Of a stretch of 64,000 nucleotides of DNA, positions 33,698 to 42,108 are shown piece by piece. The DNA comes from Anaerolineales bacterium (lineage in GTDB: Bacteria; Chloroflexota; Anaerolineae; Anaerolineales; Villigracilaceae): assembly GCA_016789305.1 (NCBI GenBank), contig JAEURJ010000016.1, positions 1 to 64,000 of the forward strand, in the 5' to 3' direction. Each line of letters opens with the position of its first letter. Positions within the stretch are counted from its first letter, which is position 1. The notes under the pieces are model-generated. The model saw nothing but the letters and a program-made list of their open reading frames with translations, made no database searches and was not told the origin of the DNA. The position numbers were made by a program, and so were the translations under genes.

Positions 33698-36103
33698 ATG
33701 AGCACCTTCTCCAGCTTTATTCTCGAAAAATTAGCTGTCCCCGATATGAACCTCATCTATTACATTGTACTGGCCTATGCAGTGGCCGGTGCTTTGCAAT
33801 CGGGTTTTAACCAATGGCGCACAAGCGAATACCCGCAGGCGAGGCGCGCAATGACCGGCCTTGGAATTTTGCTCGGCGCTCAAATTTTTATGTTTATCGT
33901 CAGCGCGCTGGGCTGGCAGGGAGTCCTTGATTCAAGAGCCATTCTCCCCCCTCTTGACCGCGCGTACCTCGTTTTTGGCATCATCTGGATCACATGGTTG
34001 TATGCCTTTCCAGAGCCCAGCCGCATTTCCGATACTGCTGCCACGTTATTGAGTCTGTTGCTCATCGTCACCTTGGCTCTCAGCCTGTTATTTTGGCAGA
34101 ACACGATCAATACCAGCGGATACGAAATCACCTATAACGAAACCAATGCCGATTTCTTCTGGCAAGTCGGTTCGCTGTTCCTCGCGTTGATCGGAATGGC
34201 GGTGATCTTTCTGCGCAAGCCAAATGGAATGTGGTACGGAATTGTATTATTAGGCATTGGTTCCCTTGGTCATATAGGTCACCTTCTCTTTCCCATCGTT
34301 GGGGAATACTCCGGTGTGGTACGCCTTGCTTATATGGCGGCGTATCCAATTTTATATACACTGCCGCAAAGATTTGCTGTCAATACTGTTCCCACCCAAA
34401 AGCCGGAGACAAAAGTTTCCGCACCGGCCAAATCCAAGGAACCCCGGGTGCATGGTGAACGAAGAAAATACAGTACCGACCCAAAGACCTTCCATGCCAT
34501 GTTGGCATTGGCAGCCGAATCCACTCCCGCAAAGGTAAGCCAGGCTGTGACACGCGCCATTGCACAGACCATGCTGTCTGACCTGTGCTTTCTCATTTAT
34601 TTAACCGACAATAACAATCAAATGGTCATCGCCGGCGGATATGACTTGATCCGCGAGGATATTTTGGAAGGCGGATCATTAAATAAAAATAACATCCCCA
34701 TGCTGGCAAACTCCATCCAGCGCGGACGTCCGTTGCGCATGCCTGCGAGCAGTACATCGGCGGATGTCAAAGGGTTGAGCGACATCCTTGGTCTGACCAA
34801 TCCGGGACATTTACTAAATGTCCCGATCCTCACTCCGGACAAGGAAGCGCTCGGAAGCATCCTTTTACTTTCTCCATATTCAGATCGGGCGTGGACTGCT
34901 GAAGATCAGGCGTTTCTTGCAAATATCGCCGCTTCCCTCGTTCCGGTCATCCGCAAAAGCCAGAAACTAAGCAGACTGGAATTACAAAATGACCAGGCCC
35001 GCCTGAAGATCGGCGAATTGGAGGGCAGGGTCGAGGAGCTTTCCAAACAACTGGATACGGCAAAAACTGAAGCAAGCAAGATCAATACAACGGAATATGC
35101 TTCGATCCTGACCGCACAGGAGGAATCTCAGCGCATTATTGAGCAGTTGCAAGTTGAAAATGCTGAATTGCGTTCCGCGAAACCGGTTGCCAGTGCCGCC
35201 AGCATCATCAGCGCCACGACTGCGGCTGCGTCCTCATCCGGCACTTCACAAGCTGAAGAAAATTTACGCACCGCCCTGCTTGAACTGGCTCATGTAAAGA
35301 ATGAGTTGACCGAATCGCAAATGAAGCTTGAAGAACTCAAAAAGGGCCACGCAACAACAAAGAGTACAGAACAAGCCGAAGTGATCGCTTCCATTTCACA
35401 GGAATTACGCCAGCCGCTTTCCTCCGTTATTGGATATACAGACTTGTTATTGGGTGAATCCGTTGGCATTCTTGGGGCGTTGCAAAGAAAATTTGTCGAA
35501 CGCGTGAAATCTTCGACCGAACGTATTCACAGCTTGATTGACGACATGATTCACATTACGACCCTTGAAACCGAGCTAAACGATCTCAAGACCGAAGCAG
35601 TTGATTTAAATATGGTCATCGATAATGTCATGTCGTATACAAGCAGTCAGGTGCGCGATAAAAACATCTCAATGCATCTGGATTTACCCAAAGCGCTGGC
35701 ACCCATTCAAGCGGACCGCGAAGCATTACAGCAGATCCTTATTCATCTTTTGCAAAATGCAGGGGCGGCAACTCCATTCGAAGGCACGATCAGGCTCAAG
35801 GTCCAGACACGAACCGAAGATGGCCTGGATTTCATCATGATCCAAGTCACCGACTCTGGTGTAGGCATCCCGGCTGAAGATCTATCCCGTGTGTTTACCC
35901 GCTTATACCGCGCAGATAATGTCTTGATCCAGGGTGTGGGCGACACCGGCATTGGTCTCTCCATTGCAAAAACATTAACCGAAGCGCATCATGGGCGCAT
36001 CTGGGTTGAAAGTGAATTGGGCGTGGGGTCAACCTTCAGTGTGTTACTGCCCATTTCCGGCGAAACCATAGTGGATAATAAAAAGGTCAAGGGGAGAAAT
36101 TAA
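33698..36103 (+). CDS. 7TM-GAF histidine-kinase-like protein lacking the phosphoacceptor His
   Basis: It encodes 801 residues. There are seven membrane helices in residues 10-225, a GAF-like domain (about 265-425), a coiled coil (about 425-480), a low-complexity Ala/Ser linker, a second coiled coil, and HisKA/HATPase domains. The H-box reads ASISQELRQPLSSVIGYT: Gln568 (codon 35399-35401) stands where kinases have His, and the following Thr is also Gln. The HATPase part keeps LLQNAGAATP, DSGVGIP and GDTGIGLS. It could bind ATP but not autophosphorylate by the usual route. It is joined to the LysM gene by a 1-base overlap. Confidence 0.85.
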   Translation: MSTFSSFILEKLAVPDMNLIYYIVLAYAVAGALQSGFNQWRTSEYPQARRAMTGLGILLGAQIFMFIVSALGWQGVLDSRAILPPLDRAYLVFGIIWITWLYAFPEPSRISDTAATLLSLLLIVTLALSLLFWQNTINTSGYEITYNETNADFFWQVGSLFLALIGMAVIFLRKPNGMWYGIVLLGIGSLGHIGHLLFPIVGEYSGVVRLAYMAAYPILYTLPQRFAVNTVPTQKPETKVSAPAKSKEPRVHGERRKYSTDPKTFHAMLALAAESTPAKVSQAVTRAIAQTMLSDLCFLIYLTDNNNQMVIAGGYDLIREDILEGGSLNKNNIPMLANSIQRGRPLRMPASSTSADVKGLSDILGLTNPGHLLNVPILTPDKEALGSILLLSPYSDRAWTAEDQAFLANIAASLVPVIRKSQKLSRLELQNDQARLKIGELEGRVEELSKQLDTAKTEASKINTTEYASILTAQEESQRIIEQLQVENAELRSAKPVASAASIISATTAAASSSGTSQAEENLRTALLELAHVKNELTESQMKLEELKKGHATTKSTEQAEVIASISQELRQPLSSVIGYTDLLLGESVGILGALQRKFVERVKSSTERIHSLIDDMIHITTLETELNDLKTEAVDLNMVIDNVMSYTSSQVRDKNISMHLDLPKALAPIQADREALQQILIHLLQNAGAATPFEGTIRLKVQTRTEDGLDFIMIQVTDSGVGIPAEDLSRVFTRLYRADNVLIQGVGDTGIGLSIAKTLTEAHHGRIWVESELGVGSTFSVLLPISGETIVDNKKVKGRN

Positions 36104-36882
36104 TGCAAGGCTTGCGCGATCTTGGCAACGCGCTGGTGATCGCCCTCGTCTCCATTGGATTGGTGGCCGGGTCGATTTCCATTTCATCCGTGGAATTTGC
36201 ATCTGAAATTGTTCCCACACCAACCAACCAGGTATTGCCTTCCCCGTTACCATTAACAGCAACGTCCACTATTCCACCAACAGCCACCTTGGATTTTTCA
36301 ACTTCTTCTGCAACGCCCAGCACTTCCCCCTCCCCAACCGTTACGAACACACTGCCCGCAAATTGTCAGATCCCTTTGGGCTGGATTCAGATCACGGTCC
36401 AACCGGGCGAAACACTTGACTCGATCTCTGCGAAGTATCGTGTTTCAGCGGCGGAAGTACAACGTGGAAATTGTTTACCAACCAGTTATCTGGTTTCCGG
36501 TTCGAAGATCTATATTCCCGCGGTTGCACCCAGCACCACCGTTGCGTGTGTGCAAGGTGCAGCGGGTTGGACAAAGAGCTACACAGTTCGCGCAGGGGAT
36601 AACCTCTATCGAATCGGTGTCGATCATTACACCACCCTCGATCTGATGCGGCGTGTCAATTGCCGTACCGGGGACACCATTTTTGTGGGTGAAGTTTTAT
36701 GGGTTCCAAATGTGGCCACGCGCACACCACAGCCAACGCCACTACCGGGAAGTACAGTCACAGCCTATCCGACTGAACCGCTTACCGAAACAGCATTACC
36801 TTATACAGCAACCATCATGCCCATGTCAACGCTGCCTGTCTCCACCCTGCCGTCAACGGCCACCTCAGAAACAACACCCTAA
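36103..36882 (+). CDS. LysM-domain surface protein with Thr/Pro-rich linkers
   Basis: It encodes 259 residues. An N-terminal anchor (about 8-30) is followed by a Thr/Ser/Pro linker and two LysM domains: QITVQPGETLDSISAKYRVS (about 105-150) and KSYTVRAGDNLYRIGVDHYT (about 165-210). A second Thr/Pro tail ends the protein. LysM binds peptidoglycan-type glycans, so it likely sits at the cell wall. Each LysM has a nearby Cys pair (NCLPTSYL, AACVQ-like), unusual and suggestive of disulphides outside the cell. Its start overlaps the stop of the kinase-like gene, so both are made together. Confidence 0.85.
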   Translation: MQGLRDLGNALVIALVSIGLVAGSISISSVEFASEIVPTPTNQVLPSPLPLTATSTIPPTATLDFSTSSATPSTSPSPTVTNTLPANCQIPLGWIQITVQPGETLDSISAKYRVSAAEVQRGNCLPTSYLVSGSKIYIPAVAPSTTVACVQGAAGWTKSYTVRAGDNLYRIGVDHYTTLDLMRRVNCRTGDTIFVGEVLWVPNVATRTPQPTPLPGSTVTAYPTEPLTETALPYTATIMPMSTLPVSTLPSTATSETTP

Positions 36883-36888
36883 ATTGGC

Positions 36889-38391
36889 ATGAAATTATTT
36901 TTCCGTTCACTGTCCGCAGCCATTTTGACTGCGATTCTGGTTGCATGTACTACTCCCCAAGCTTCGGTGGAAAATTCTTCCGCGCCATTTATTCTGATCA
37001 CTTCGGCACCCAATCCATCGCCAACACCGACACCTTTTCAACCATCTGACCAGGCCGCAGGCCAATTCGCTTTGTTTCTTCCCTTAAACACACCAACTTC
37101 AGGGCAAATTCTTCCCACAGAAACACCCTCACCTACACCAACCACCCCGGCCGATGTTTCACCCACGGCCGATTTCAATCAGTTATTCCCAACCTCGGCA
37201 GCCCCTCCGCCTGCTGAAATTCCGTTGGTCAATCCAACTGTCCAGCCACTGCTAACCACAAATGAAACCATCAATTTTTTATTGATCGGTTCGGACAAAC
37301 GTCCCGGCTCATCCTACAGAACCGATACGATGGTGATCGCCATCGTGTGGCCCAACCAGGGACAGGTATCGCTGATCTCCATTCCACGCGATCTGTGGAT
37401 ATTCATTCCGACCGTGGGCATGCAACGCATCAACACTGCGTATCAAAGCGGGGAAATTTCCGGGTATGCTGGTGGCGGACCGGGTATTTTGAAAGATACC
37501 ATTTCCTATAACCTGGGAATTCGAATCGATCACACTGCCATGGTCGAGTTCGATGGCTTTCGCCGAATCGTCGACACATTGGGCGGGGTCGATTTACCCG
37601 TAGCTTGTCCCTATACAGACTGGCGTTTGATCGATCCAACATACGATCCTGAAAATGAAAACAACTGGTGGTTATACACGGTCGGCCCCGGGCAAATTCA
37701 CATGGATGGCGATCTGGCTCTCTGGTACGCACGATCGCGTTCCAAATCAAATGATTTTGATCGCGGCCGCAGGCAGCAGGAAGTATTGCGTGCCATCTTT
37801 AGCAAAGCCTTGCAAAGCGGAACCTTTACCAAGATCCCGCAACTCTACAACGACTTCTCCAGCACGATCGTCACCGACCTTGGGCTTGGTGACCTGCTCA
37901 GCTTGGGATCCCACGCGACAAACTTTACCAACGCAAATATCCGCGGCTATTACATCCGACCACCCTACGTTTCCAACTGGACGACTCCCGGCGGCGCTGC
38001 CGTTTTATTGCCAAACGATGAAGCATTGAAGCAAATGCTCGTCGAGGCCACCACCCTATCCCAAAGCGCCGTCGAACGCGAATCCATCAAGGTGGATGTT
38101 CAAAACGGTACCACCATCGACAGCCTCGACAGCCTCACTGCCTCGCGCCTGAATTATGCCGGCTATCAAACCAGCCTTTCGAATGCGGATCGCCGCGACT
38201 ATTCCAACTCTGTTTTGGTGGATTTCACCACCGGGCAGAATCCCGCCCAACAGCAATCGATCATTACCAACCTTGGCCTGTATCAGGCAAACATCATTTC
38301 CCTGCCCGACGCAAATAGCGCGATTCAATATCGCATCATCCTTGGCTATGATTACCAGCCATGCTTCCAACCTCAGGATCTTTCCCACTGA
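36889..38391 (+). CDS. LytR-CpsA-Psr (LCP) family protein
   Basis: It encodes 500 residues. A lipoprotein signal (LTAILVACTTPQ) and a Thr/Pro linker precede the LCP domain (about 125-320): NFLLIGSDKRPGSSYRTDTM, SLISIPRDLWIF, RINTAYQSGE, then YARSRSKSNDFDRGRRQQEVL with its catalytic and polyprenyl-binding Arg and Asp residues. A C-terminal LytR_C domain follows (about 395-495; VDVQNGTTIDSLDSLTASRL). LCP enzymes attach polymers from polyprenyl phosphate to the cell wall. It lies 6 bases after the LysM gene, in the same operon. Confidence 0.93.
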   Translation: MKLFFRSLSAAILTAILVACTTPQASVENSSAPFILITSAPNPSPTPTPFQPSDQAAGQFALFLPLNTPTSGQILPTETPSPTPTTPADVSPTADFNQLFPTSAAPPPAEIPLVNPTVQPLLTTNETINFLLIGSDKRPGSSYRTDTMVIAIVWPNQGQVSLISIPRDLWIFIPTVGMQRINTAYQSGEISGYAGGGPGILKDTISYNLGIRIDHTAMVEFDGFRRIVDTLGGVDLPVACPYTDWRLIDPTYDPENENNWWLYTVGPGQIHMDGDLALWYARSRSKSNDFDRGRRQQEVLRAIFSKALQSGTFTKIPQLYNDFSSTIVTDLGLGDLLSLGSHATNFTNANIRGYYIRPPYVSNWTTPGGAAVLLPNDEALKQMLVEATTLSQSAVERESIKVDVQNGTTIDSLDSLTASRLNYAGYQTSLSNADRRDYSNSVLVDFTTGQNPAQQQSIITNLGLYQANIISLPDANSAIQYRIILGYDYQPCFQPQDLSH

Positions 38392-38399
38392 TTCAGTAG

Positions 38400-38428
38400 T
38401 TGACAAGCCACTCAATATTCGCTAAACT
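38400..38428 (+). promoter_or_regulatory. Promoter of the recombinase-like gene
   Basis: TTGACA (38400-38405), 17 bases, then TAAACT (38423-38428). AAGGA precedes the ATG at 38468 by 8 bases. Confidence 0.7.
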
Positions 38429-38467
38429 ATACGAAAAGACTACACGCTATTGAGCAAGGATGTATTC

Positions 38468-39367
38468 ATGGCTAAAAATACAGATTCCGCCCATATCACC
38501 TCAAAAACACTCCTTCCCACCGCCATTAATGGCTGGGAAATGTATCTTAACGACCAGGGACGCTCACAAAATACACTCAAGGCCTTTCTTTCCGATGTGC
38601 GGCTGCTCACTCAATACATCGCACCAGACCGCGCCATTGGCGCCATCACAACCGAAGAATTGAACAAATTCTTCGAGTGGATGGAAAAGGAACGCGATAT
38701 TCCGTGCAGCCCCAAGACACTATCGAGGCGCATCACTTCCGTCAAGTCGTTCTTCCGCTGGCTGCATCAGTTTGGCATCATCAGCCCCGACCCTGCTGAA
38801 AAGGTATTACAGCGCTCCGCAATCAGCCCTCTCCCGCAAGTGCTCACAGAAAGCGAATATGAAGCCGTGCTCCTCGCCGCAGACCGACATCGCCGGGAAA
38901 GCAAACCGGATGCACGTCCTTACACGTTGCTAAACCTTCTCCTTTCAACGGGGATCAAGAAAAGCGAATGTCTCGGGATTCACATCAACCATGTTGATCT
39001 CAGCGCAAAGAACGGTCCGCATGTTTTTATTCGCTACGCCAGTCCGGCTAATCGCTACAAGGAACGCAAGATTAACCTTGAAGACGATTGGATCACCTCC
39101 TACAACGAATATCTCTCGCAATACCAGCCTGTCGATCAACTATTTCCCTGGTCACCACGCAGGCTCGAATATCTCCTGGAAGATATCGGCGAAGAAGCAG
39201 GTTTGAGCAAGCATCTTTCATTCGATATGTGCCGCTGGACGTGCGCCCTTCGTGATTATCAATCCGGCATGGATGCGGATAAGGTGCGTCAAAAGATCGG
39301 CGTATCGAAAATTCAGTGGCGCGAATTATTTATCAAGATCAAACAATTGAATGGCGAGATCAAATAA
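38468..39367 (+). CDS. Tyrosine-recombinase-like protein, catalytic residues lost
   Basis: It encodes 299 residues from the ATG at 38468, with AAGGA before it; a TTG start at 38450 is less likely. The N-terminal SAM-like domain (about 15-105) and the catalytic-domain fold are recognisable: LLNLLLSTGIKKSECLGI matches the box with the first Arg, but that Arg is Lys164. In the second box SFDMCRWTCALRDYQSG only Arg256 remains of H-x-x-R-H. The later His is Val (IGVSK), and no Tyr nucleophile is found in QWRELFIKIKQL. It is therefore a DNA-binding relic or a repurposed protein. It has its own promoter behind the LCP gene. Confidence 0.8.
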   Translation: MAKNTDSAHITSKTLLPTAINGWEMYLNDQGRSQNTLKAFLSDVRLLTQYIAPDRAIGAITTEELNKFFEWMEKERDIPCSPKTLSRRITSVKSFFRWLHQFGIISPDPAEKVLQRSAISPLPQVLTESEYEAVLLAADRHRRESKPDARPYTLLNLLLSTGIKKSECLGIHINHVDLSAKNGPHVFIRYASPANRYKERKINLEDDWITSYNEYLSQYQPVDQLFPWSPRRLEYLLEDIGEEAGLSKHLSFDMCRWTCALRDYQSGMDADKVRQKIGVSKIQWRELFIKIKQLNGEIK

Positions 39368-39370
39368 AAG

Positions 39371-39417
39371 TTAAATAAAAAAACTGCAAAATTGATTTTG
39401 CAGTTTTTTTTATTTAA
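39371..39417. terminator. Bidirectional intrinsic terminator
   Basis: Long arms 39371-39392 and 39395-39417 pair around TG, with A-rich and T-rich flanks. It overlaps the last codons of tilS on the minus strand by a few bases and ends the gene at 38468-39367. Confidence 0.88.
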
Positions 39418-40853
39418 TCCAATCTCTCGGGCGGGCGCGTGATGGAAAAATAAACCACATTCCTGGTTGCCTCCGTCAGGCGGAAAGAGTGTGCGGGACG
39501 ATATCCGGGCACCCAAACAATAGTGTCCCCCGAACTCAACAAAGGCCAGTGCTCCCGGGCCCGTTGCGGCATCTTTTCATTGACCATGAAATCCGATATT
39601 TTTTGCATGTGGCCTTCAAGTCCCAATGGCTCAAATTGATCGCCGGATTTTCGAACACGCAAGTCAAGGGACTCTGGCAGTGTATCCGCGTCCAACCAAA
39701 CCTGGAATTGATCCTCATTTCGTTCAGCTTGTTCGAGCGCCAGAGCAGGAATATGCCAGCGTTCCGAGTTGAACCTCCACCCGGCCGATAATTCCACCTG
39801 CCCCGGCACCTGCACCGGAAATTCATTTCCGCTGAGAATTTGCGGCCAAAGATTAAATGGCAAAGCCGCATCCGGCGTACAGACATAAATTCTTTTATTC
39901 TCGCGAAACATGCGCAGCCCACCTTTTAGATTAACGCGCGGTGGAGATAACTCGTCATTAATTAAAGTTGTAGCGCGTTCCAAAACAGAGAAGGTAACAT
40001 CGAGTCCGGGACGAAGATGCAGCATGGCCCGTTTAAGCATATTCCGTTGGAGTCCAAGCGAGCACCTTGAGAATTGCATATGGTCAAAGACGATTTCCTC
40101 CTCTCCCAACTCGACCAGGCAATCATTCCAGAAAGACTCCATTGCTTCGTTCAGAAAATCATGATCCGATTTTAACGACTGCGACATACGCTGAACTGCC
40201 TCACGGAATTTAGGGTTGTAGCTTTCCAACGTGGGCAAAAGTAAGTGACGAATTCGATTGCGCTGGAAATTCAGTGAGTCATTCGTCGAATCATAATGAG
40301 GTCGTAATCCGTTTGCGGCACAAAATACAACCGTCTCCTCACGCCAATAATTGAGCAAGGGACGCACGATTGGGATCTCAGCATCAAAGATTTCCACAAT
40401 TCCACGATGGGTCATCCCCTTCAAACCAGCAAGGCCGCTGCCACGCAAAAAGTGCATCAACACAGTTTCCACCTGGTCATCTGCAGTGTGCCCCACTGCC
40501 ACGGCCTGAGCATCATGTTCGCGAGCCAGGTTGAACATAAACCGATATCGCAGATTCCGAGCTGCTTCTTCAATGGAAAGTTTTTCCTCTTCTGCATAGG
40601 CTCGCACATCCGCACCATCGATGATGGACCCCAGCATTAAACGGGCCGCCGTCTTCTCCACAACACGGGCATCTTCAGAGGCCTCCGGGCGAAGCTGGTG
40701 ATTAAAATGGGCAATGATAACTTTGTAACCGGCCTGCCTCATGGCTTCCATTAAGCAAAGACTGTCCGGCCCGCCAGAAACACCGACAATGACCGGGCGG
40801 TCTTTACCAAGCTTGCACTCATCGCGCAAAATAGATTCGAAGTTCTCTAACAT
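39414..40853 (-). CDS. tilS: tRNA(Ile)-lysidine synthetase TilS
   Basis: It encodes 479 residues. It converts C34 of the AUA-reading tRNA(Ile) to lysidine with ATP. The PP-loop reads IVGVSGGPDSLCLM (SGGPDS), followed by AHFNHQLRPEASEDA and GHTADDQVETVLMHFLRGSG. The middle substrate-binding domain (about 225-305) and the C-terminal TilS_C domain (about 400-475) are present. The gene is followed 16 bases upstream by mce on the same strand, giving a likely two-gene unit. Confidence 0.94.
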   Translation of the reverse strand: MLENFESILRDECKLGKDRPVIVGVSGGPDSLCLMEAMRQAGYKVIIAHFNHQLRPEASEDARVVEKTAARLMLGSIIDGADVRAYAEEEKLSIEEAARNLRYRFMFNLAREHDAQAVAVGHTADDQVETVLMHFLRGSGLAGLKGMTHRGIVEIFDAEIPIVRPLLNYWREETVVFCAANGLRPHYDSTNDSLNFQRNRIRHLLLPTLESYNPKFREAVQRMSQSLKSDHDFLNEAMESFWNDCLVELGEEEIVFDHMQFSRCSLGLQRNMLKRAMLHLRPGLDVTFSVLERATTLINDELSPPRVNLKGGLRMFRENKRIYVCTPDAALPFNLWPQILSGNEFPVQVPGQVELSAGWRFNSERWHIPALALEQAERNEDQFQVWLDADTLPESLDLRVRKSGDQFEPLGLEGHMQKISDFMVNEKMPQRAREHWPLLSSGDTIVWVPGYRPAHSFRLTEATRNVVYFSITRPPERLD

Positions 40854-40869
40854 TGGCTGGTCTTAAATA

Positions 40870-41274
40870 TTAGAGTTGATATAACTCCACCAACACCCCG
40901 CCGGTGGACTCGGGATGGATAAAGGCATACTTCTTTCCATCGGCCGCGATCCGCGGTTCTTCGTTGATCAAGCGAATATTCTTCTGTTTCAAATCAAGCA
41001 TCATTCCGTCGATATCGTCCACTTCAAGACAGATATGATGCATACCCGGTCCGCGCTTGGCAAGATATTTGGCAATACCGGAATCATCCGAGGTAGGCAT
41101 GACGAGTTCCACTTCTGCACCGGCAACGGGTAAAAACGCCACCTGCGATTTTTCAGCAGGAACATCGCGCAATTCATGCAATTGAATTCCAAGGGCATCG
41201 CGCCAAAATAGTAGTGATTTCTCCATATCGTCCACAACAACGGCAACATGGTTGACAGCTTTGATCTTCGGCAT
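40870..41274 (-). CDS. mce: Methylmalonyl-CoA epimerase
   Basis: It encodes 134 residues of VOC fold. The start KAVNHVAVVVDDMEKSLLFWRDALG, the middle GPGMHHICLEVDDIDGMML and the end KKYAFIHPESTGGVLVELYQL match this family, with metal ligands His, His and Glu. It interconverts the R and S forms of methylmalonyl-CoA in propionate/succinate metabolism. No mutase gene is nearby in the window. GAGG precedes the ATG. It lies upstream of tilS. Confidence 0.9.
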   Translation of the reverse strand: MPKIKAVNHVAVVVDDMEKSLLFWRDALGIQLHELRDVPAEKSQVAFLPVAGAEVELVMPTSDDSGIAKYLAKRGPGMHHICLEVDDIDGMMLDLKQKNIRLINEEPRIAADGKKYAFIHPESTGGVLVELYQL

Positions 41275-41314
41275 GGATCCTCTTTTTCAAATGGGAATAT
41301 ATGAATTTTACTTC

Positions 41315-42010
41315 TTATTTAAAAACTTTTAGTACATCAGGAAAGGCCAGCGCTGCCCATTGAGCATACATGATTCCAGAAGGGTGTAAACCGTCAACAG
41401 CAATCAATGATGGTTCGTTTACCGCGCTGCGGGAAATGGGGGTGATATCGACATAATGCACACCGGCTTTTGACGATTCTTCAAGATTGATCGCATTAAA
41501 TAAATTGATTTCCTCTGAAATTCGGGCGCGATCCTGGCCCGTGGCAAAAGGAGTCACACCCCAATCCGGGATGGAGAAAACAAACACGCGGTTCGCATCC
41601 CCACCGGCGTATTCAATCGCCTTCTCCAACAAAAAGCGAAATTCCTCACGATATTCATTCGGATCGTAGCCGCGATATTGATTGTTGACCCCGATCAACA
41701 GGGACACCAATTCGTAGGGCGGTTTCAAGCTTTCCTTTTGAATGCCATCCCAAAGTTCGCTCGTGGTCCAGCCGGTGCGGGCGATAATCTTTACATCAGT
41801 TGGATAATCTTCTTTAGCAAGCAAGCCGGCCAACTGAACTGGAAATCTTTCATTTTCTGAAACACTTTCGCCGATTGTATAAGAATCTCCAAGTGCAAGA
41901 TAACGGATTGACATACCACTCTCCACATTATTTTGATCCGACGAAGTCGCAACAGGTTTCGCCACACATCCAAGAAGCAAAAGGAAAATCAAAAACGGCT
42001 CGGCTTTCAT
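41315..42010 (-). CDS. SGNH/GDSL-family hydrolase lipoprotein
   Basis: It encodes 231 residues from the ATG at 42010. The longer frame from 42046 overlaps the crtB terminator hairpin and lacks a signal-like start, while 42010 gives KAEPFLIFLLLLGCVAKPV with a lipobox Cys. Catalytic blocks: Ser in LALGDSYTIGES (block I), Asn in IGVNNQYRG (block III), and the Asp/His pair in VDGLHPSGIMY (block V). It probably hydrolyses an ester on a lipid, sugar or polymer at the cell surface. Its ATG is exactly 7 bases after TATACT. Confidence 0.85.
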   Translation of the reverse strand: MKAEPFLIFLLLLGCVAKPVATSSDQNNVESGMSIRYLALGDSYTIGESVSENERFPVQLAGLLAKEDYPTDVKIIARTGWTTSELWDGIQKESLKPPYELVSLLIGVNNQYRGYDPNEYREEFRFLLEKAIEYAGGDANRVFVFSIPDWGVTPFATGQDRARISEEINLFNAINLEESSKAGVHYVDITPISRSAVNEPSLIAVDGLHPSGIMYAQWAALAFPDVLKVFK

Positions 42011-42017
42011 TCGCCAA

Positions 42018-42023
42018 AGTATA
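42018..42023 (-). promoter_or_regulatory. -10 box of the GDSL gene, leaderless geometry
   Basis: On the minus strand TATACT is followed by 7 bases (TTGGCGA) and the ATG at 42010. No ribosome binding site is seen. Confidence 0.5.
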
Positions 42024-42037
42024 TCAATAATAACGAA

Positions 42038-42070
42038 GACGGGCATGGATCGATCAAATCCATGCCCGTC
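42038..42070 (-). terminator. Terminator hairpin of crtB
   Basis: The arms GACGGGCATGGAT and ATCCATGCCCGTC pair perfectly around seven bases. It lies downstream of crtB on the minus strand, with a weak T-rich tail. Confidence 0.75.
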
Positions 42071-42108
42071 AAAATGAGGGGAACGACCAAGGCTTGCCGG
42101 CCGATATT

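Noticed and set aside
38468..39367. The recombinase-like gene as the integrase of the cassette array at 1-2735
   Set aside because: It lies more than 35 kb away, lacks the catalytic residues, and shows no integron-integrase insertion before the second catalytic box that I can see.
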